The notes: generated by a model from the sequence alone, not told the origin. Shown: positions 51,645 through 61,464, numbered from the stretch's first letter. The stretch: DNA of 64,000 bases from Microbacterium suaedae (GCF_003254645.1 NZ_PNFD01000003.1:434001-498000), one strand, 5' to 3'. Made by a program: numbers and translations.

Positions 51645-53461
51645 GACGCGCCCTCCTCGGCCGTCGCGGGGGGATCGGTGCGCACGGTGTCCTCGTCGAG
51701 GATCGAGCCGAGCAGCATGCGGGTGTAGTCGTGCCGGGGGTCGCCGAAGATGGCCTCGGCGGATCCCTTCTCGACGATCTCGCCGGTCTTCATGACCGCG
51801 ATGCGATCGCAGATGTCGGCGACGACGCCGAAGTCGTGCGTGACGAGGAGGATGGCCATACCGAGCTCGTCCTGCAGGTCGCGCAGCAGGTCGAGGATCT
51901 CGGCCTGCACCGTCACGTCGAGGGCGGTCGTCGGCTCGTCGGCGATGAGCAGCCGGGGTCGGCTTGCGACGGCGCCCGCGATGAGCACGCGCTGCGCCAT
52001 GCCGCCGGAGATCTCGTGCGGGTACGAGGAGAAGGTGCGCTGGGGATCCGGGATGCCGCACCGATCGAGCAACGCGATGACCCTGCTTTTCGCCTCCTTC
52101 CGCGACACGTTCGTCGCGGCCCGCACGCCCTCGACGAGCTGCGCGCCGACGCGGAACGTCGGGTCGAGGTTCGACATCGGCTCCTGCGGGATGTAGGCGA
52201 TGTCGCTGCCGCGGAGCGCCGACATCTGCCGGTCGTCCAGGCCGAGGAGCTCGCGCCCGTCGAAGCGGATGGACCCGCTCGTGATGACCGCCTCGGGCGG
52301 CAACACTCCGAGCGTCGAGAAGGCCGTCTGGGATTTACCCGAGCCGGACTCGCCGACGAGACCCAGCACGTCTCCGGGCTTGAGGGTCAGATCCACGCCG
52401 CGGACGACCTCATTGAGCTCGCCGTCGACCCCGGGGTAGGCGATGCCGAGATCGCTGATCGCCAGGATCACGTCCTCCTCCGCGGCCGTGTCAGCCGTCG
52501 CCGCCGGTTCGGCGACCACCCGCTGTCCGACTCCGCCCTTCGCGGCCTTCGGCTTGGATCCCTCAAGCGTGTCGCGCAGCGCGTTCCCGAGCAGCACGAA
52601 CGAGGCGGTGATGACGCCGAGCAGCAGGCTCGGCCACAGGAACTGCGTCGGCGCGATGTAGAGGTTCCGGAAGCCCGAGGAGATCATCGCGCCGAAGCTC
52701 GGGATCTCCTTCGACCCGACGCCGAGGAACGCGAGGCCCGACTGCACGTTGATCGCGGTGCCGGCCATGAAGGCAGTCGCGATGATGATCGGGCCGCGGA
52801 CGATCGAAAGGACGTGCCGCGCGAGGATCCGCACGTTACCCAGACCCGAGACGCGGGCGGCGTCGACGTACAGCTCGTTCTTCACGCCGAGCACAAGATT
52901 GCGGACGATGCGGTAGATGCCGGGCGCGAGGAGCACGCCGAAGATCAGCATCGTCCAGCGATAGTCGCCCCCCGTGATCGGCATGAGGATGATGAGCAGC
53001 AGCACGCCGGGGAGCGTCATGATCAGCGCGAAGAGCCACTCGGTGATCGACTGCGTCGCCCGGCCGAAGTATCCGCCGACGAGGCCGGCGGCGACGCCGA
53101 CGATGAGCGCGACGGTCGTGCCGAGGAGGGCCGAGATTCCGGCCGTGTTGATCGAGTGCAGCATCCGGCTGAGGATGTCGCGGCCCGATTCGTCGGCGCC
53201 GAGCAGATATCCCGGTGTGCCGACGGGCGCGTTGACCATGCCGAGATCGGCCTCGTTCGGCCCGTGCGGGGCGATCAGCGGCGTGAGCGCACCGAGGATG
53301 AAGATTGCCGCGAGGATGGAGAGGGTGATCGCCGCCTGCGGGTCACGCAGGATCTTCTTCCACATCGGTGTGCGCGTCGATGCTGTGCCCTTCGCCGTGA
53401 CGATCGTCTCGGTGCTGGGCGTCCTGATGGTCTTCGTCGTGTGGTCGTCGGAGCCGCTCAT
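51641..53461 (-). CDS. Fused ABC permease (DppC-like) and ATPase (DppD-like)
   Basis: A single 606-residue frame. Residues 1-300 are a DppC-type permease (helix near 45, GADESGRDILSRM, EAA-type loop YVDAARVSGLGNVRILARHV). A linker of about 25 Ala/Glu-rich residues follows. Residues 330-606 are a complete ATPase with Walker A GESGSGKS (370-377), signature ISGGMAQR (484-491) and Walker B LLIADEPTTALD. Both flanking genes overlap it by 4 bp. The parts are normally separate polypeptides. The fusion ties one ATPase to one permease and leaves DppF as the free partner. Confidence 0.92.
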   Translation of the reverse strand: MSGSDDHTTKTIRTPSTETIVTAKGTASTRTPMWKKILRDPQAAITLSILAAIFILGALTPLIAPHGPNEADLGMVNAPVGTPGYLLGADESGRDILSRMLHSINTAGISALLGTTVALIVGVAAGLVGGYFGRATQSITEWLFALIMTLPGVLLLIILMPITGGDYRWTMLIFGVLLAPGIYRIVRNLVLGVKNELYVDAARVSGLGNVRILARHVLSIVRGPIIIATAFMAGTAINVQSGLAFLGVGSKEIPSFGAMISSGFRNLYIAPTQFLWPSLLLGVITASFVLLGNALRDTLEGSKPKAAKGGVGQRVVAEPAATADTAAEEDVILAISDLGIAYPGVDGELNEVVRGVDLTLKPGDVLGLVGESGSGKSQTAFSTLGVLPPEAVITSGSIRFDGRELLGLDDRQMSALRGSDIAYIPQEPMSNLDPTFRVGAQLVEGVRAATNVSRKEAKSRVIALLDRCGIPDPQRTFSSYPHEISGGMAQRVLIAGAVASRPRLLIADEPTTALDVTVQAEILDLLRDLQDELGMAILLVTHDFGVVADICDRIAVMKTGEIVEKGSAEAIFGDPRHDYTRMLLGSILDEDTVRTDPPATAEEGAS

Positions 53462-54399
53462 CGGATCCTCGCTTTCGGGTTCAGCCAGCCGTTGGCGATG
53501 TCCGTGACGAGGTTCACGATCGTGACGAGAACCACGCCGAATGCGGAGATGCCGAGGATGACGGGGATGTCGCCCTGCAGGGACGCATTGAATGCGTAGC
53601 TGCCGAAGCCGGGGAGGGCGAACACGTTCTCGATGATGAGCGCCGCGCCGAACATCTGGATGAACTCGAGCGACATCACCGTCAGGGCGGGGCTCCCCGC
53701 GTTGCGGAGGGCGTGCTTCATCACGATCCGGCGGTAGGGGATGCCGCGCGTGCGCAGGGTGCGCACGTAGTCGCGGCGGAGCTCGTCGATCATCCGCCCG
53801 CGCACCTGTGCCGACATATTCGCGACCCCTGCCGTCACGAGCACGATCACCGGGATCGTGATGCTGCGCACCCATCCGGCGGGATCGTCGCCGAACGGGA
53901 CGTAGCCGGTCGCGGGCAGCCACCCGAGCTGCACGCCGAAGATGACCACGAGGCCGATCGCGAGGAGCAGGCCCGGCAGGATGAACCCGAGGATCGCGAT
54001 GATCTGCGCGAAGCGGTCGACGAAGCCCCCGCGCGACGCGGCCCACACGCCGAGGAGCACCGAGAGGATCGACGTGATCAGCAGCGCCGGCACGATGACC
54101 GACAGCGTCACGGCGAGCCGCTGGATCACGGACGCCAGCACCGGCAGCGACGTGAACACCGACTGTCCGAAGTCGCCCCGCACGGCGCCGCCGAGCCAGT
54201 CGACGTACTGCACGATCACCGGACGCGTCCAGCCCCGCGCCTCCATAAGGGCCGCCGTCGCCTCGTCCGTCGCTCCCTGTCCGAGGATCGTGCGCGCCAC
54301 GTCCTCGAACGATGTGCTGAGAAGGAGGTAGACGAGCAGGGTGATGATCAGCGCGAGCACCGCTCCGGCGGCGAGTCGTCTGACGATGTAGAAAGCCAT
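53458..54399 (-). CDS. Dipeptide-type ABC importer, permease (DppB-like)
   Basis: A 313-residue permease with six helices, an N-terminal MAFYIVRRL typical of DppB, a long periplasmic region (ARGWTRPVIVQYVDWLGGAV) and the EAA loop DYVRTLRTRGIPYRRIVMKHALRN. It is preceded by a GC-rich hairpin after the binding-protein gene and overlaps the fusion gene at its end. Confidence 0.94.
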   Translation of the reverse strand: MAFYIVRRLAAGAVLALIITLLVYLLLSTSFEDVARTILGQGATDEATAALMEARGWTRPVIVQYVDWLGGAVRGDFGQSVFTSLPVLASVIQRLAVTLSVIVPALLITSILSVLLGVWAASRGGFVDRFAQIIAILGFILPGLLLAIGLVVIFGVQLGWLPATGYVPFGDDPAGWVRSITIPVIVLVTAGVANMSAQVRGRMIDELRRDYVRTLRTRGIPYRRIVMKHALRNAGSPALTVMSLEFIQMFGAALIIENVFALPGFGSYAFNASLQGDIPVILGISAFGVVLVTIVNLVTDIANGWLNPKARIR

Positions 54400-54413
54400 C
54401 TCAATGCTCCTGT

Positions 54414-54445
54414 CGCGCGGCGCGCCGCGTCGGACGCGCCGCGCG
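54414..54445. promoter_or_regulatory. Intercistronic hairpin between binding protein and permease
   Basis: CGCGCGGCGCG (54414-54424) pairs perfectly with CGCGCCGCGCG (54435-54445) in the 50-bp gap. Such hairpins often protect the upstream mRNA or partly stop transcription, giving more binding protein than permease. Confidence 0.55.
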
Positions 54446-54449
54446 TCGG

Positions 54450-56006
54450 TCAGCCCTCGAAGTCGAAGGCGCGGATCGTCGTCGGGAGGCCGCCGACGGT
54501 CGAGTAGGTGATGCCGTCACGACCCGCCCACGTCGATCCGATGTAGGCGATGGGCACCTCGAGCGCTTGCTCGACCGCGTGCTCGTTGACGGCACGGTAG
54601 GCGTCGAGTGCGCCGTCGAACTCGACCGTCGAGTTGATCGTCGCGAACTGCTCCTCGAGCACGTCATCGGAGTAGTTCGCCGGGTTGCCGAAACCGCCAA
54701 GCGCATAGTGGTAGAAGGCGTCCGCGGGGTCGGAGTTGAATCCAACAATCTGGAACGAGATGCCGTAGTCACCCGATAGGTGCGCGGACTGCGCCTGCTG
54801 CGGCGGCACGGACACCCATTCGACCTTCAGCCCCGCGTCCTCGAACGCCTGCGAGATCGCGGGCTCGAAGCTCGTCGAGAGGAAGGTGCTGGGGATTTCG
54901 AAGGTCTCGCCGACGTAGCCGGCGTCCTCGACCAGCTCACGCGCGCGCTCCGGGTCATACTCGTAGGCGCCCTCGAGCGCCGGGTCGTACACCTCGCCCT
55001 GCGGGTTGAAGACCTGCTCCGTCGCCTGCCCCTGCCCGCCGAGGAGCCCCGTGACGAAGTCGTCGCGGTTCACCGCGAGATTGAGGGCCTGGCGCACGCG
55101 CTCGTCGCCGAGAGCTGGCCACGTCTCACCCGCGCGGTCGAGGATGTCCAGCACGACCACGGCCGTGGCCTCGATCTCGCTGAACGTGAACTGGCTCTCG
55201 TCGAGCTGCGCGAGCATCTCGGCCCGCACGCCGGCGGCGTCGATCTCGCCCGCCTGCAGCGCATTGAACGCCGCCGTCGGGTCGGGCAGCACGCGCACCG
55301 TGAAGGTGTCGACCTCGATCGCGTCGGCGTTCCAGTGATCGTCCCGCTTCTCGAGCACGTACGTCGTACCCGCCACGGTGTTCTCGACATCGAGCGTGTA
55401 CGGACCGGAGCCGATCGGATCGGTCTCGGTACGTTGATCGTCGAGCGTGTCGGGATGGCCGATCGCCCCTGCGCCGAGAGCGAGGTTGTAGATGAACTGC
55501 GGGTCGTGCGCATCGAAGCGCACCTCGACGATGAGGTCGTCGACCGCGACAACCTCGGACACCTTCTCGAACTTCGACTGCACCGCCCCCGGCGTCTTGC
55601 GCGTGCGCTCCATCGTGGCGGCGACGGCGGCCGCATCTACCGACGACTCGTCGCTGAAGGTCATGCCCTCGCGGAGCTGGAGCGTGAGCACGGTGCCGTC
55701 CTCGTTGTACTCCCAACTCTCGGCGGCGTGCGGGATCAGCTCGCCCGTCTCGCTATCTCGCGCCAGGAGCGTGTCGAGCACGGACGTCCAGACGAACATC
55801 TGCTGGCCGTCGACCACCTGCGCGGGATCGAGTGAGTTCGGGCCGGACTGCACGGCGATCGCGAGGTCGCGTTCCGTCTCCCCCGCACCCCCCTCGGCCT
55901 CCGGTTCGGCACCGGCGCTGCAGCCCGCGAACACGAGCGCTGAAGTTGCGGCGACGGCCGCGACGGCCGACGCACGCCGGCCCTTCGGTCGGATGGTCCA
56001 AGACAT
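54450..56006 (-). CDS. Family-5 solute-binding lipoprotein of the ABC importer
   Basis: A 518-residue lipoprotein (lipobox FAGC) with the SBP_bac_5 core. It matches the protein at 24411-25952 almost segment for segment (SGPNSLDPAQ, DGQQMFVWTSVLDTLLARD, STWAGRDGITYSTVGGLP). It heads the operon for DppB, the DppCD fusion, DppF, GH1 and MFS. The operator is 97 bp upstream of ATG 56006, which follows AAGGGGAA. The ligand is likely a glycoside or oligosaccharide given the linked enzymes, though the fold is named for peptides. Confidence 0.92.
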   Translation of the reverse strand: MSWTIRPKGRRASAVAAVAATSALVFAGCSAGAEPEAEGGAGETERDLAIAVQSGPNSLDPAQVVDGQQMFVWTSVLDTLLARDSETGELIPHAAESWEYNEDGTVLTLQLREGMTFSDESSVDAAAVAATMERTRKTPGAVQSKFEKVSEVVAVDDLIVEVRFDAHDPQFIYNLALGAGAIGHPDTLDDQRTETDPIGSGPYTLDVENTVAGTTYVLEKRDDHWNADAIEVDTFTVRVLPDPTAAFNALQAGEIDAAGVRAEMLAQLDESQFTFSEIEATAVVVLDILDRAGETWPALGDERVRQALNLAVNRDDFVTGLLGGQGQATEQVFNPQGEVYDPALEGAYEYDPERARELVEDAGYVGETFEIPSTFLSTSFEPAISQAFEDAGLKVEWVSVPPQQAQSAHLSGDYGISFQIVGFNSDPADAFYHYALGGFGNPANYSDDVLEEQFATINSTVEFDGALDAYRAVNEHAVEQALEVPIAYIGSTWAGRDGITYSTVGGLPTTIRAFDFEG

Positions 56007-56081
56007 GTCATTCCCCTTCGAATGGTTCGGGTACGGGCAGCCGCGGGTTTCACGGGTGATGCGTCTGCTCGATGTGAGAAG

Positions 56082-57404
56082 TCAATCAGCGGTCGGATTG
56101 ATTGTCAATCGATTGCCATTACTCTCCGATCCCGTATCCGGATCGTGATCAGCGAGTCGCTCACGGGCGGCCGCGACGAAGCCGCCATCCGCCGCCAGCT
56201 CGGGCGACACGCGCGAGATCGCAGCGATCGCGTCGTCTGGCGCGACGCCCTCGACCGCCAGCCAGGCGGCGAACGCCAACGCGCACGCGGCGGCGGAGCG
56301 CCCCTCCTCGAGCTCGCGGAGCGCGACAGGCGCGACGCGCACCCCGAGCTTGAGGGGGGTGTCGCGCGCGATCTGCCGCAGCTCGTGGACGATGCGCGGG
56401 TTGGCGAACCTCCGCAGCAGGGACGCGCGGTAGTTCGCGATGTCGAGGTCCGGTGAGAGGTTGCGCTCCGCCTCGTCCCACAGGGCGTCGACGGCCTCCC
56501 GGCACACCGGATCCGCGATCGCCTCGGCAACGGTCTCGTGTCCGCGCAGCGACCCAAGATTCGCGAGAAGGGTATGCGCGCCGTTCAGGAGCCAGAGCTT
56601 CCGTGCCTCCCAGGGCGCGAGATCGTCGACGATTCGCGCTCCCGCCGACTCCCACCGGGGCCTGCCCGCGGGGAACTCTCCGCTGATCACCCAGTCGCGG
56701 AAGGGCTCCGCCACGACGGGGACGCGGTCGTCGTACCGACTCGAGAGGGCGGACAGCTCTTCCTCGCCGATGCTCGGCGTGATCCGATCGACGGAGCTCG
56801 AGGCGAAGGCGATGTTCTCGGCGATCCATTCCGCGAGACCGTCCGGCAGCTCGCGTGCCCAGCCGATCAGGGTGCCCTCGAGGCGGTGCCCGTTGTCGGG
56901 CAGATTGTCGCATGAGAGGAGCGTCAGCGGTCCGGATCCCGCGCGGCGGCGGGCTTCGAGGCCCGCCAGGAGGCGGCCCGGGCCGGTCACCGGCGCACCG
57001 GGGCCGCCCGCGAGCGCCGCCATGTCGGCAGCGCGGCGCGGATCGTCGAGGTCGAGGTCGTACGCCGCCTCGGTCATTGTCAGCGTCACGACGGCGGTCT
57101 CGGGCGCCGCGATGTCGTCCAACATCGCCTCGACGTCGCCGCCGGCGTGCGCGCGCACGACGCTCTCGATGAGCTCGGCTCGGTCGCCGTCGGCGTCGCG
57201 CTCGACGAGGGTATAGACGCCATCCTGCGCGGCGAGCGCGCGCGGAAGTCGGGTGCTCGACCCGGTGTACGCGGCAATTCCCCAGTCGTCGGCATCGTCG
57301 GCCGCGTGGGTGTACCAGGCGGTGTGCGACCGGCTGAAGGCGCCGAGCCCGAGGTGGACGATGCGGACGGGCGGCGCGGGTCGGGTGCGGTCGAGGCCGG
57401 TCAC
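56082..57404 (-). CDS. uxuB: Fructuronate reductase (mannitol dehydrogenase family)
   Basis: A 440-residue long-chain polyol dehydrogenase with HLGLGAFSRSH at the N-terminus and the catalytic KLWLLNGAH (K-x4-N-x2-H). Sequence alone cannot separate fructuronate, tagaturonate and mannitol substrates, but coupling to uxaC (GTGA overlap at 57401-57404) makes D-fructuronate to D-mannonate the likely reaction, feeding manD. The last 12 codons run through operator site 6, so the C-terminus NRLTINPTAD is partly encoded by it. Confidence 0.88.
   Translation of the reverse strand: MTGLDRTRPAPPVRIVHLGLGAFSRSHTAWYTHAADDADDWGIAAYTGSSTRLPRALAAQDGVYTLVERDADGDRAELIESVVRAHAGGDVEAMLDDIAAPETAVVTLTMTEAAYDLDLDDPRRAADMAALAGGPGAPVTGPGRLLAGLEARRRAGSGPLTLLSCDNLPDNGHRLEGTLIGWARELPDGLAEWIAENIAFASSSVDRITPSIGEEELSALSSRYDDRVPVVAEPFRDWVISGEFPAGRPRWESAGARIVDDLAPWEARKLWLLNGAHTLLANLGSLRGHETVAEAIADPVCREAVDALWDEAERNLSPDLDIANYRASLLRRFANPRIVHELRQIARDTPLKLGVRVAPVALRELEEGRSAAACALAFAAWLAVEGVAPDDAIAAISRVSPELAADGGFVAAARERLADHDPDTGSESNGNRLTINPTAD
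56104..56117. promoter_or_regulatory. LacI-type operator, site 6
   Basis: GTCAATCGATTGCC, perfect in the core, 97 bp upstream of the importer operon and lying inside the 3' end of uxuB. Confidence 0.8.
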
Positions 57405-58795
57405 AGCTTGAACACTCGCTTCGGCTGGGGCCCAACGATGTCGCGGATGATCCGCTCGGCCACGGACTCGGTCATCCGGCCCTCGACGACGTACCGCGCG
57501 AGGAAGGCCGCGTCGGAGCGTCGCGCCATGTCGTGTCGTGCGGGGATGGAAAGGAACGCACGGGTGTCATCGATGAACCCGGATCCCCGCGAGAAGCCGG
57601 CCGTCTCGGTCACCGCCGACCGGAACCGGCCAACCGCATCGGGTGCGTCGAGGAACCACCAGGGCGCGCCTATGAACACTGACGGATAAAAGCCCGCCAG
57701 CGGCGCGATCTCGCGAGAGTACGCGGTCTCGTCGACCGTGAAGAGGACGAGGTGGAAGTCCTTCGCGAGCCCGAACCTCTCGAGCAGCGGCCGCAGGTTG
57801 CGCACGTAGTCGGTGGGGACGGGGATGTCGTGGCCGGAGTCCGGCCCGTGCGAATCGAACGTCGCGGTGCTGTGGTTGCGCAGCACGCCCGCATGGAGGG
57901 TCATCACGAGCCCGTCATCCACGCTCATGCGCGCCATCTGCAGCAGCATGTGCCCGCGGAAGGCGCGCCGTTCGGAGGCCGAGGCCCTTCCGTTGCGCAC
58001 GGTCTGGAACAGCCGCTCGGCGTCCCCCTCGTCGAGGTCCACCGTGTACGGATCCTCGACCCCGTGATCGGCCGACACCGCACCGTGGGCGATGAAATGC
58101 GCGCGACGCTGCTCGAGGGCCGACAGGTATCCGCGGAAGGTCGCGGGTGACGCGGTTGCCGCCAGGAGGCGCTCGACGCGCTCGGCGAACCCGCGCGCGT
58201 CGGGATCGAGATAGGCGTCCGGCCGGAACGTCGGGGCCACACGTCCCGGCAGTCGGCCGGCGATCTCGTCGTGCCACGCGAGGTCGTCGAGCGGGTCGTC
58301 GGTCGTCGCGAGGAACTCGATCCCGAACCGCTCGAAGAGGGCGCGCGGACGGAAGTCCGGCTCGGCGATTCGGCGGGCGATCGCGTCGTAGATCCGATCG
58401 GCGGTCGCGGCCGACAGCTCCTCATCGATGCCGAAAACTCCGGCGAGCTCCTCGTCGAGCCAGTAGCCCGACGCCGTCCCGGCGAAGAGGCTCCAGTTCT
58501 CGGCGAGTCGCCGCCACGCGGCGCGCGGCTCGACCTCGGCGCCCCCGACGCCCAGCGCCGCGAGATCGACGCCCGCCGCGTGCAGGAGTCGGGTCACGTA
58601 GTGGTCGTGCGAGACGAGCAGCGATGTGGGGTCGGAGAAGGGCGCGTCGTCGGCGAGCCAGTCGACGGGCACGTGTCCGTGCGGCGAAATGATCGGCGCG
58701 TCGGCGACTGCGCCGTAGAGAGCGCGTGCGATGCCCCGGGCCCGCGGATCTGCGGGGAGGAGGCGATCGGGGTCACGTCGTCGTGGTGCGAACAT
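57401..58795 (-). CDS. uxaC: Glucuronate isomerase
   Basis: A 464-residue amidohydrolase-fold uronate isomerase with ISPHGHVPVDWLADD, the SHDHYVTRLLHAAG segment, ISPHG and HDHY metal-region histidines, and AGVLRNHS. It converts D-glucuronate to D-fructuronate (or galacturonate to tagaturonate). The start at 58795 has a weak ribosome site. It is first of a two-gene unit with uxuB behind operator site 7, whose centre is 39 bp upstream. Confidence 0.94.
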   Translation of the reverse strand: MFAPRRRDPDRLLPADPRARGIARALYGAVADAPIISPHGHVPVDWLADDAPFSDPTSLLVSHDHYVTRLLHAAGVDLAALGVGGAEVEPRAAWRRLAENWSLFAGTASGYWLDEELAGVFGIDEELSAATADRIYDAIARRIAEPDFRPRALFERFGIEFLATTDDPLDDLAWHDEIAGRLPGRVAPTFRPDAYLDPDARGFAERVERLLAATASPATFRGYLSALEQRRAHFIAHGAVSADHGVEDPYTVDLDEGDAERLFQTVRNGRASASERRAFRGHMLLQMARMSVDDGLVMTLHAGVLRNHSTATFDSHGPDSGHDIPVPTDYVRNLRPLLERFGLAKDFHLVLFTVDETAYSREIAPLAGFYPSVFIGAPWWFLDAPDAVGRFRSAVTETAGFSRGSGFIDDTRAFLSIPARHDMARRSDAAFLARYVVEGRMTESVAERIIRDIVGPQPKRVFKL

Positions 58796-58826
58796 GCGTT
58801 CCAGTCTGCGTGACCTGATTCGGATT

Positions 58827-58840
58827 GTCAATCGATTGCC
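58827..58840. promoter_or_regulatory. LacI-type operator, site 7
   Basis: GTCAATCGATTGCC, identical to site 6. It overlaps the stop codon of the rhamnosidase gene (58828-58830) and lies 31 bp before uxaC. Confidence 0.8.
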
Positions 58841-61464
58841 AGAATGGATTCCTCGGCGTAGAACACACCCGCTTCGACACGGCGCTCCGTACCTCCGGGC
58901 AGAACGATCCACGCCGTCGCCCCGGGTGGGACCTCGCCGCGCACGCGGAGCACGCCGCCCTCGATGCACCACGCGGCCTCGACGCGTCCGAGCGGCGTCT
59001 CGTGCGCGGCGTGCGCCGTCGAGAGGCCTCCTCCTGGCGTCGGCGCGATGACGATCTCGCGCCACCCGGCGGAACCCGGCGCCTGGCGGATTCCGACGAC
59101 ATGGGTGTGGAGGAAGAGGGCGACATTGCCCTTGCTGTAGTGGTTCAGGGACTCGTGCGCGACGCCGTGCTCGTCGATACCCTCCCAGTCCTCCCACACG
59201 GTCGTCGCGCCGCGATCTATCATGGCGAGCCACGAGGGCGCGGACCGCTGCAAGAGCACGTCGAAGGCAACGTCGGCCCGACCGGCCTCGGCGAGCACGG
59301 GCAGGAGGTCGCCCGTCGAGAGGAAGCCGGTCGCGAGGTGGTTGCCCGCCGCGCGGATGAGCGCGACGAGGCGATCAACCGCCGCCGTCCGCAGCTCGTC
59401 GGGCATCAGCCCGAAGGCGAGGGCGCGCACGTATGCGGCCTGCGTGTCCGTCGCCGTCCGCCCGCCCGCACCGAGATAGGCCAATCGCCAGGCGTCACGG
59501 ATGCGATCCGCCAGAGCGGCGTACCGCTCGCCGTCTCGCGACCGTCCCAGGATCCGCGCAATGCGGGCGAGGGTGCCGACAGAGCGGAAGAGGTACGCGG
59601 TGCCCACCTCGCCCTTGTCGGACATGAACCACCCCCGCGGGTCGTCCTTCACCGGGTCGACGGTGCAGCCCTGCGCGTCGCGGACGCGCGGCTCGAGCCA
59701 CTCGCCCCAGTGGAACGTCCCGTCCCAGAGGAAGCGCTCGAACGGCTCCGGCTCGGGGGAACGCGCCTCGCGCTCGTGGTGACGGCGGGTCGCGGCCATC
59801 TCGAGCGCCCACTCGACCCAGCGGACCATGGCTTCCCAGTTCTCGTCGAGCACGCGTGCGTCGCCGTACTCCGTGTACAGCTCCCACGGCACGGCGACGA
59901 TCGCGTCGCCCCAGCCTGCGGATCCAGTCATCTGCGCGAACTGCGCGTCGGGATTCCTTCGGATCCGGCGCCCGTCCGGCGAGAAGTTGGCGATCCGGCC
60001 GTCATCCAGCTGGTCGTCCCGCACGGACGCGAGCCACTTCCGACTGAAGCCGAGCACATCGAACAGCCGCGTCGCCGTCGAAACGAAGCACTGGTAGTCG
60101 CCCGTCCAAGCGAGCCGCTCGCGCGTCGGACAGTCCGTCGGCACGTCGACGGCGTTGCCGCGGAAGCTCCACGCCGCGATGTCGTGCAGGCGCTCCAGGT
60201 CGGCGTCGCCGCAGGCGAACTCCCCCGTCTCGCGCATGTCCGTCTGGACGATCCGCATCTCGGTCGATGACGGATCGAACGGCGCCCCGGAGCGCGTGAC
60301 GCGCGCGTACCGGAAACCGTGGACGGTGTGCCGTGGCTCGAAGACGTCCGCGCCTCCCCCGGCGATGACCTCGTCGCGCTGGACGAACGCCCGCGGCTGC
60401 TCGCCCGGCCGCTCCGCGTCGAGGTGGACGGTCGTCAGGTCGCCGTCCGGCCCGACGTGCTCGCCGTACTCGATGACTGTGCGCGCACCGCGGGGACCGA
60501 GGTCGCGCATCCGAATCCATCCGGACGCGTTCTGCCCGAAGTCGAGGATCCACTTCCCTGAGCGGGGACGCAGCACCCGGACCGGATCGAGCGCCTCCAC
60601 GACACGCACGGGCGGCGCCGGCGACCAGCTGATAGGCGGCGCCACGACGACGCCGACCCTCACCGGGCGCGGGGGTCCGGCCGTCGCCGTGAGGTCGGTC
60701 GTTTGGCCGTCCATGAGGTCGGCCCGCACGACCGGCGACCGCGACGACGTCCACGACGCATCGGTCGGGACGACGACCGTGCGACCGTCGACAAGATCGA
60801 CGTGCAGCTCCGCGCGGACGGCCGTCGTGTCTCCCCATTGGGCGGGCTCGCGGAATGCCCCCACCTGTCCGCGATGCCAACCGTCAGACAGCTCCATCTC
60901 GTGGCGGTTCTCGCCGGCGCGCACCAGATCCGTCACGTCGTAGGCCTGTGCGTGCAAGGTTCGGTGGTAGGAGGTCGAACCCGGCGCGAGCTCCGTCGTA
61001 CCGACGCGATGGCCGTTGATCGTTGCCACGTAGACGCCGAGCGCGGTCGCGTACAGCCGCGCGGAGCGCGCCGCCGCGGGCAGTTCGACGTTCGCCGCCA
61101 ACAGGAATGCGGGACGGGCGCCGTAGCCGGGGTCGTCATCCTCGACGGGCGAGATCCATTCGGCACGCCAATCGGGGTCGAACAGCCCAGCCTCGAACTC
61201 GGCCATCGATGACCACGTCGCCCCCGGGTCCGTGTCCCGAACCCTCCACGACACGCGCTCGCGCCCCGAGAGCGGCGGCCACGGCCACGTCAGCGAGGTT
61301 CCGCTCGTCGTCGCGTGACGCGGACGGTCGCCGTCGATGCTCACCTCCACCTCGCACTCAGTCGCGGCGATGCGGGAGGGCTTCCACGTCATCGTCGGAG
61401 ACGGTCCGCTGACGGGGAACGAATCGCCCCCAGCGTCGATGCGGAGATCATGCGGCGCGTCCAT
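58828..61464 (-). CDS. Alpha-L-rhamnosidase (GH78)
   Basis: An 878-residue GH78 enzyme with N-terminal beta-sandwich domains (VSWRVRDTD, LYATALGVYVATINGHRVG, ILDFGQNASGWIRM), then an (alpha/alpha)6 barrel with DVPTDCPTRERLAWTGD (acidic Glu449) and the motif TTVWEDWEGID. A C-terminal sandwich domain completes it. It has no signal peptide. It removes alpha-L-rhamnosyl ends, common in flavonoid rutinosides, saponins and pectin side chains. It starts at 61464 after GAGAGGAA, divergent from lacI. Its last codons lie inside operator site 7. Confidence 0.95.
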   Translation of the reverse strand: MDAPHDLRIDAGGDSFPVSGPSPTMTWKPSRIAATECEVEVSIDGDRPRHATTSGTSLTWPWPPLSGRERVSWRVRDTDPGATWSSMAEFEAGLFDPDWRAEWISPVEDDDPGYGARPAFLLAANVELPAAARSARLYATALGVYVATINGHRVGTTELAPGSTSYHRTLHAQAYDVTDLVRAGENRHEMELSDGWHRGQVGAFREPAQWGDTTAVRAELHVDLVDGRTVVVPTDASWTSSRSPVVRADLMDGQTTDLTATAGPPRPVRVGVVVAPPISWSPAPPVRVVEALDPVRVLRPRSGKWILDFGQNASGWIRMRDLGPRGARTVIEYGEHVGPDGDLTTVHLDAERPGEQPRAFVQRDEVIAGGGADVFEPRHTVHGFRYARVTRSGAPFDPSSTEMRIVQTDMRETGEFACGDADLERLHDIAAWSFRGNAVDVPTDCPTRERLAWTGDYQCFVSTATRLFDVLGFSRKWLASVRDDQLDDGRIANFSPDGRRIRRNPDAQFAQMTGSAGWGDAIVAVPWELYTEYGDARVLDENWEAMVRWVEWALEMAATRRHHEREARSPEPEPFERFLWDGTFHWGEWLEPRVRDAQGCTVDPVKDDPRGWFMSDKGEVGTAYLFRSVGTLARIARILGRSRDGERYAALADRIRDAWRLAYLGAGGRTATDTQAAYVRALAFGLMPDELRTAAVDRLVALIRAAGNHLATGFLSTGDLLPVLAEAGRADVAFDVLLQRSAPSWLAMIDRGATTVWEDWEGIDEHGVAHESLNHYSKGNVALFLHTHVVGIRQAPGSAGWREIVIAPTPGGGLSTAHAAHETPLGRVEAAWCIEGGVLRVRGEVPPGATAWIVLPGGTERRVEAGVFYAEESILAID

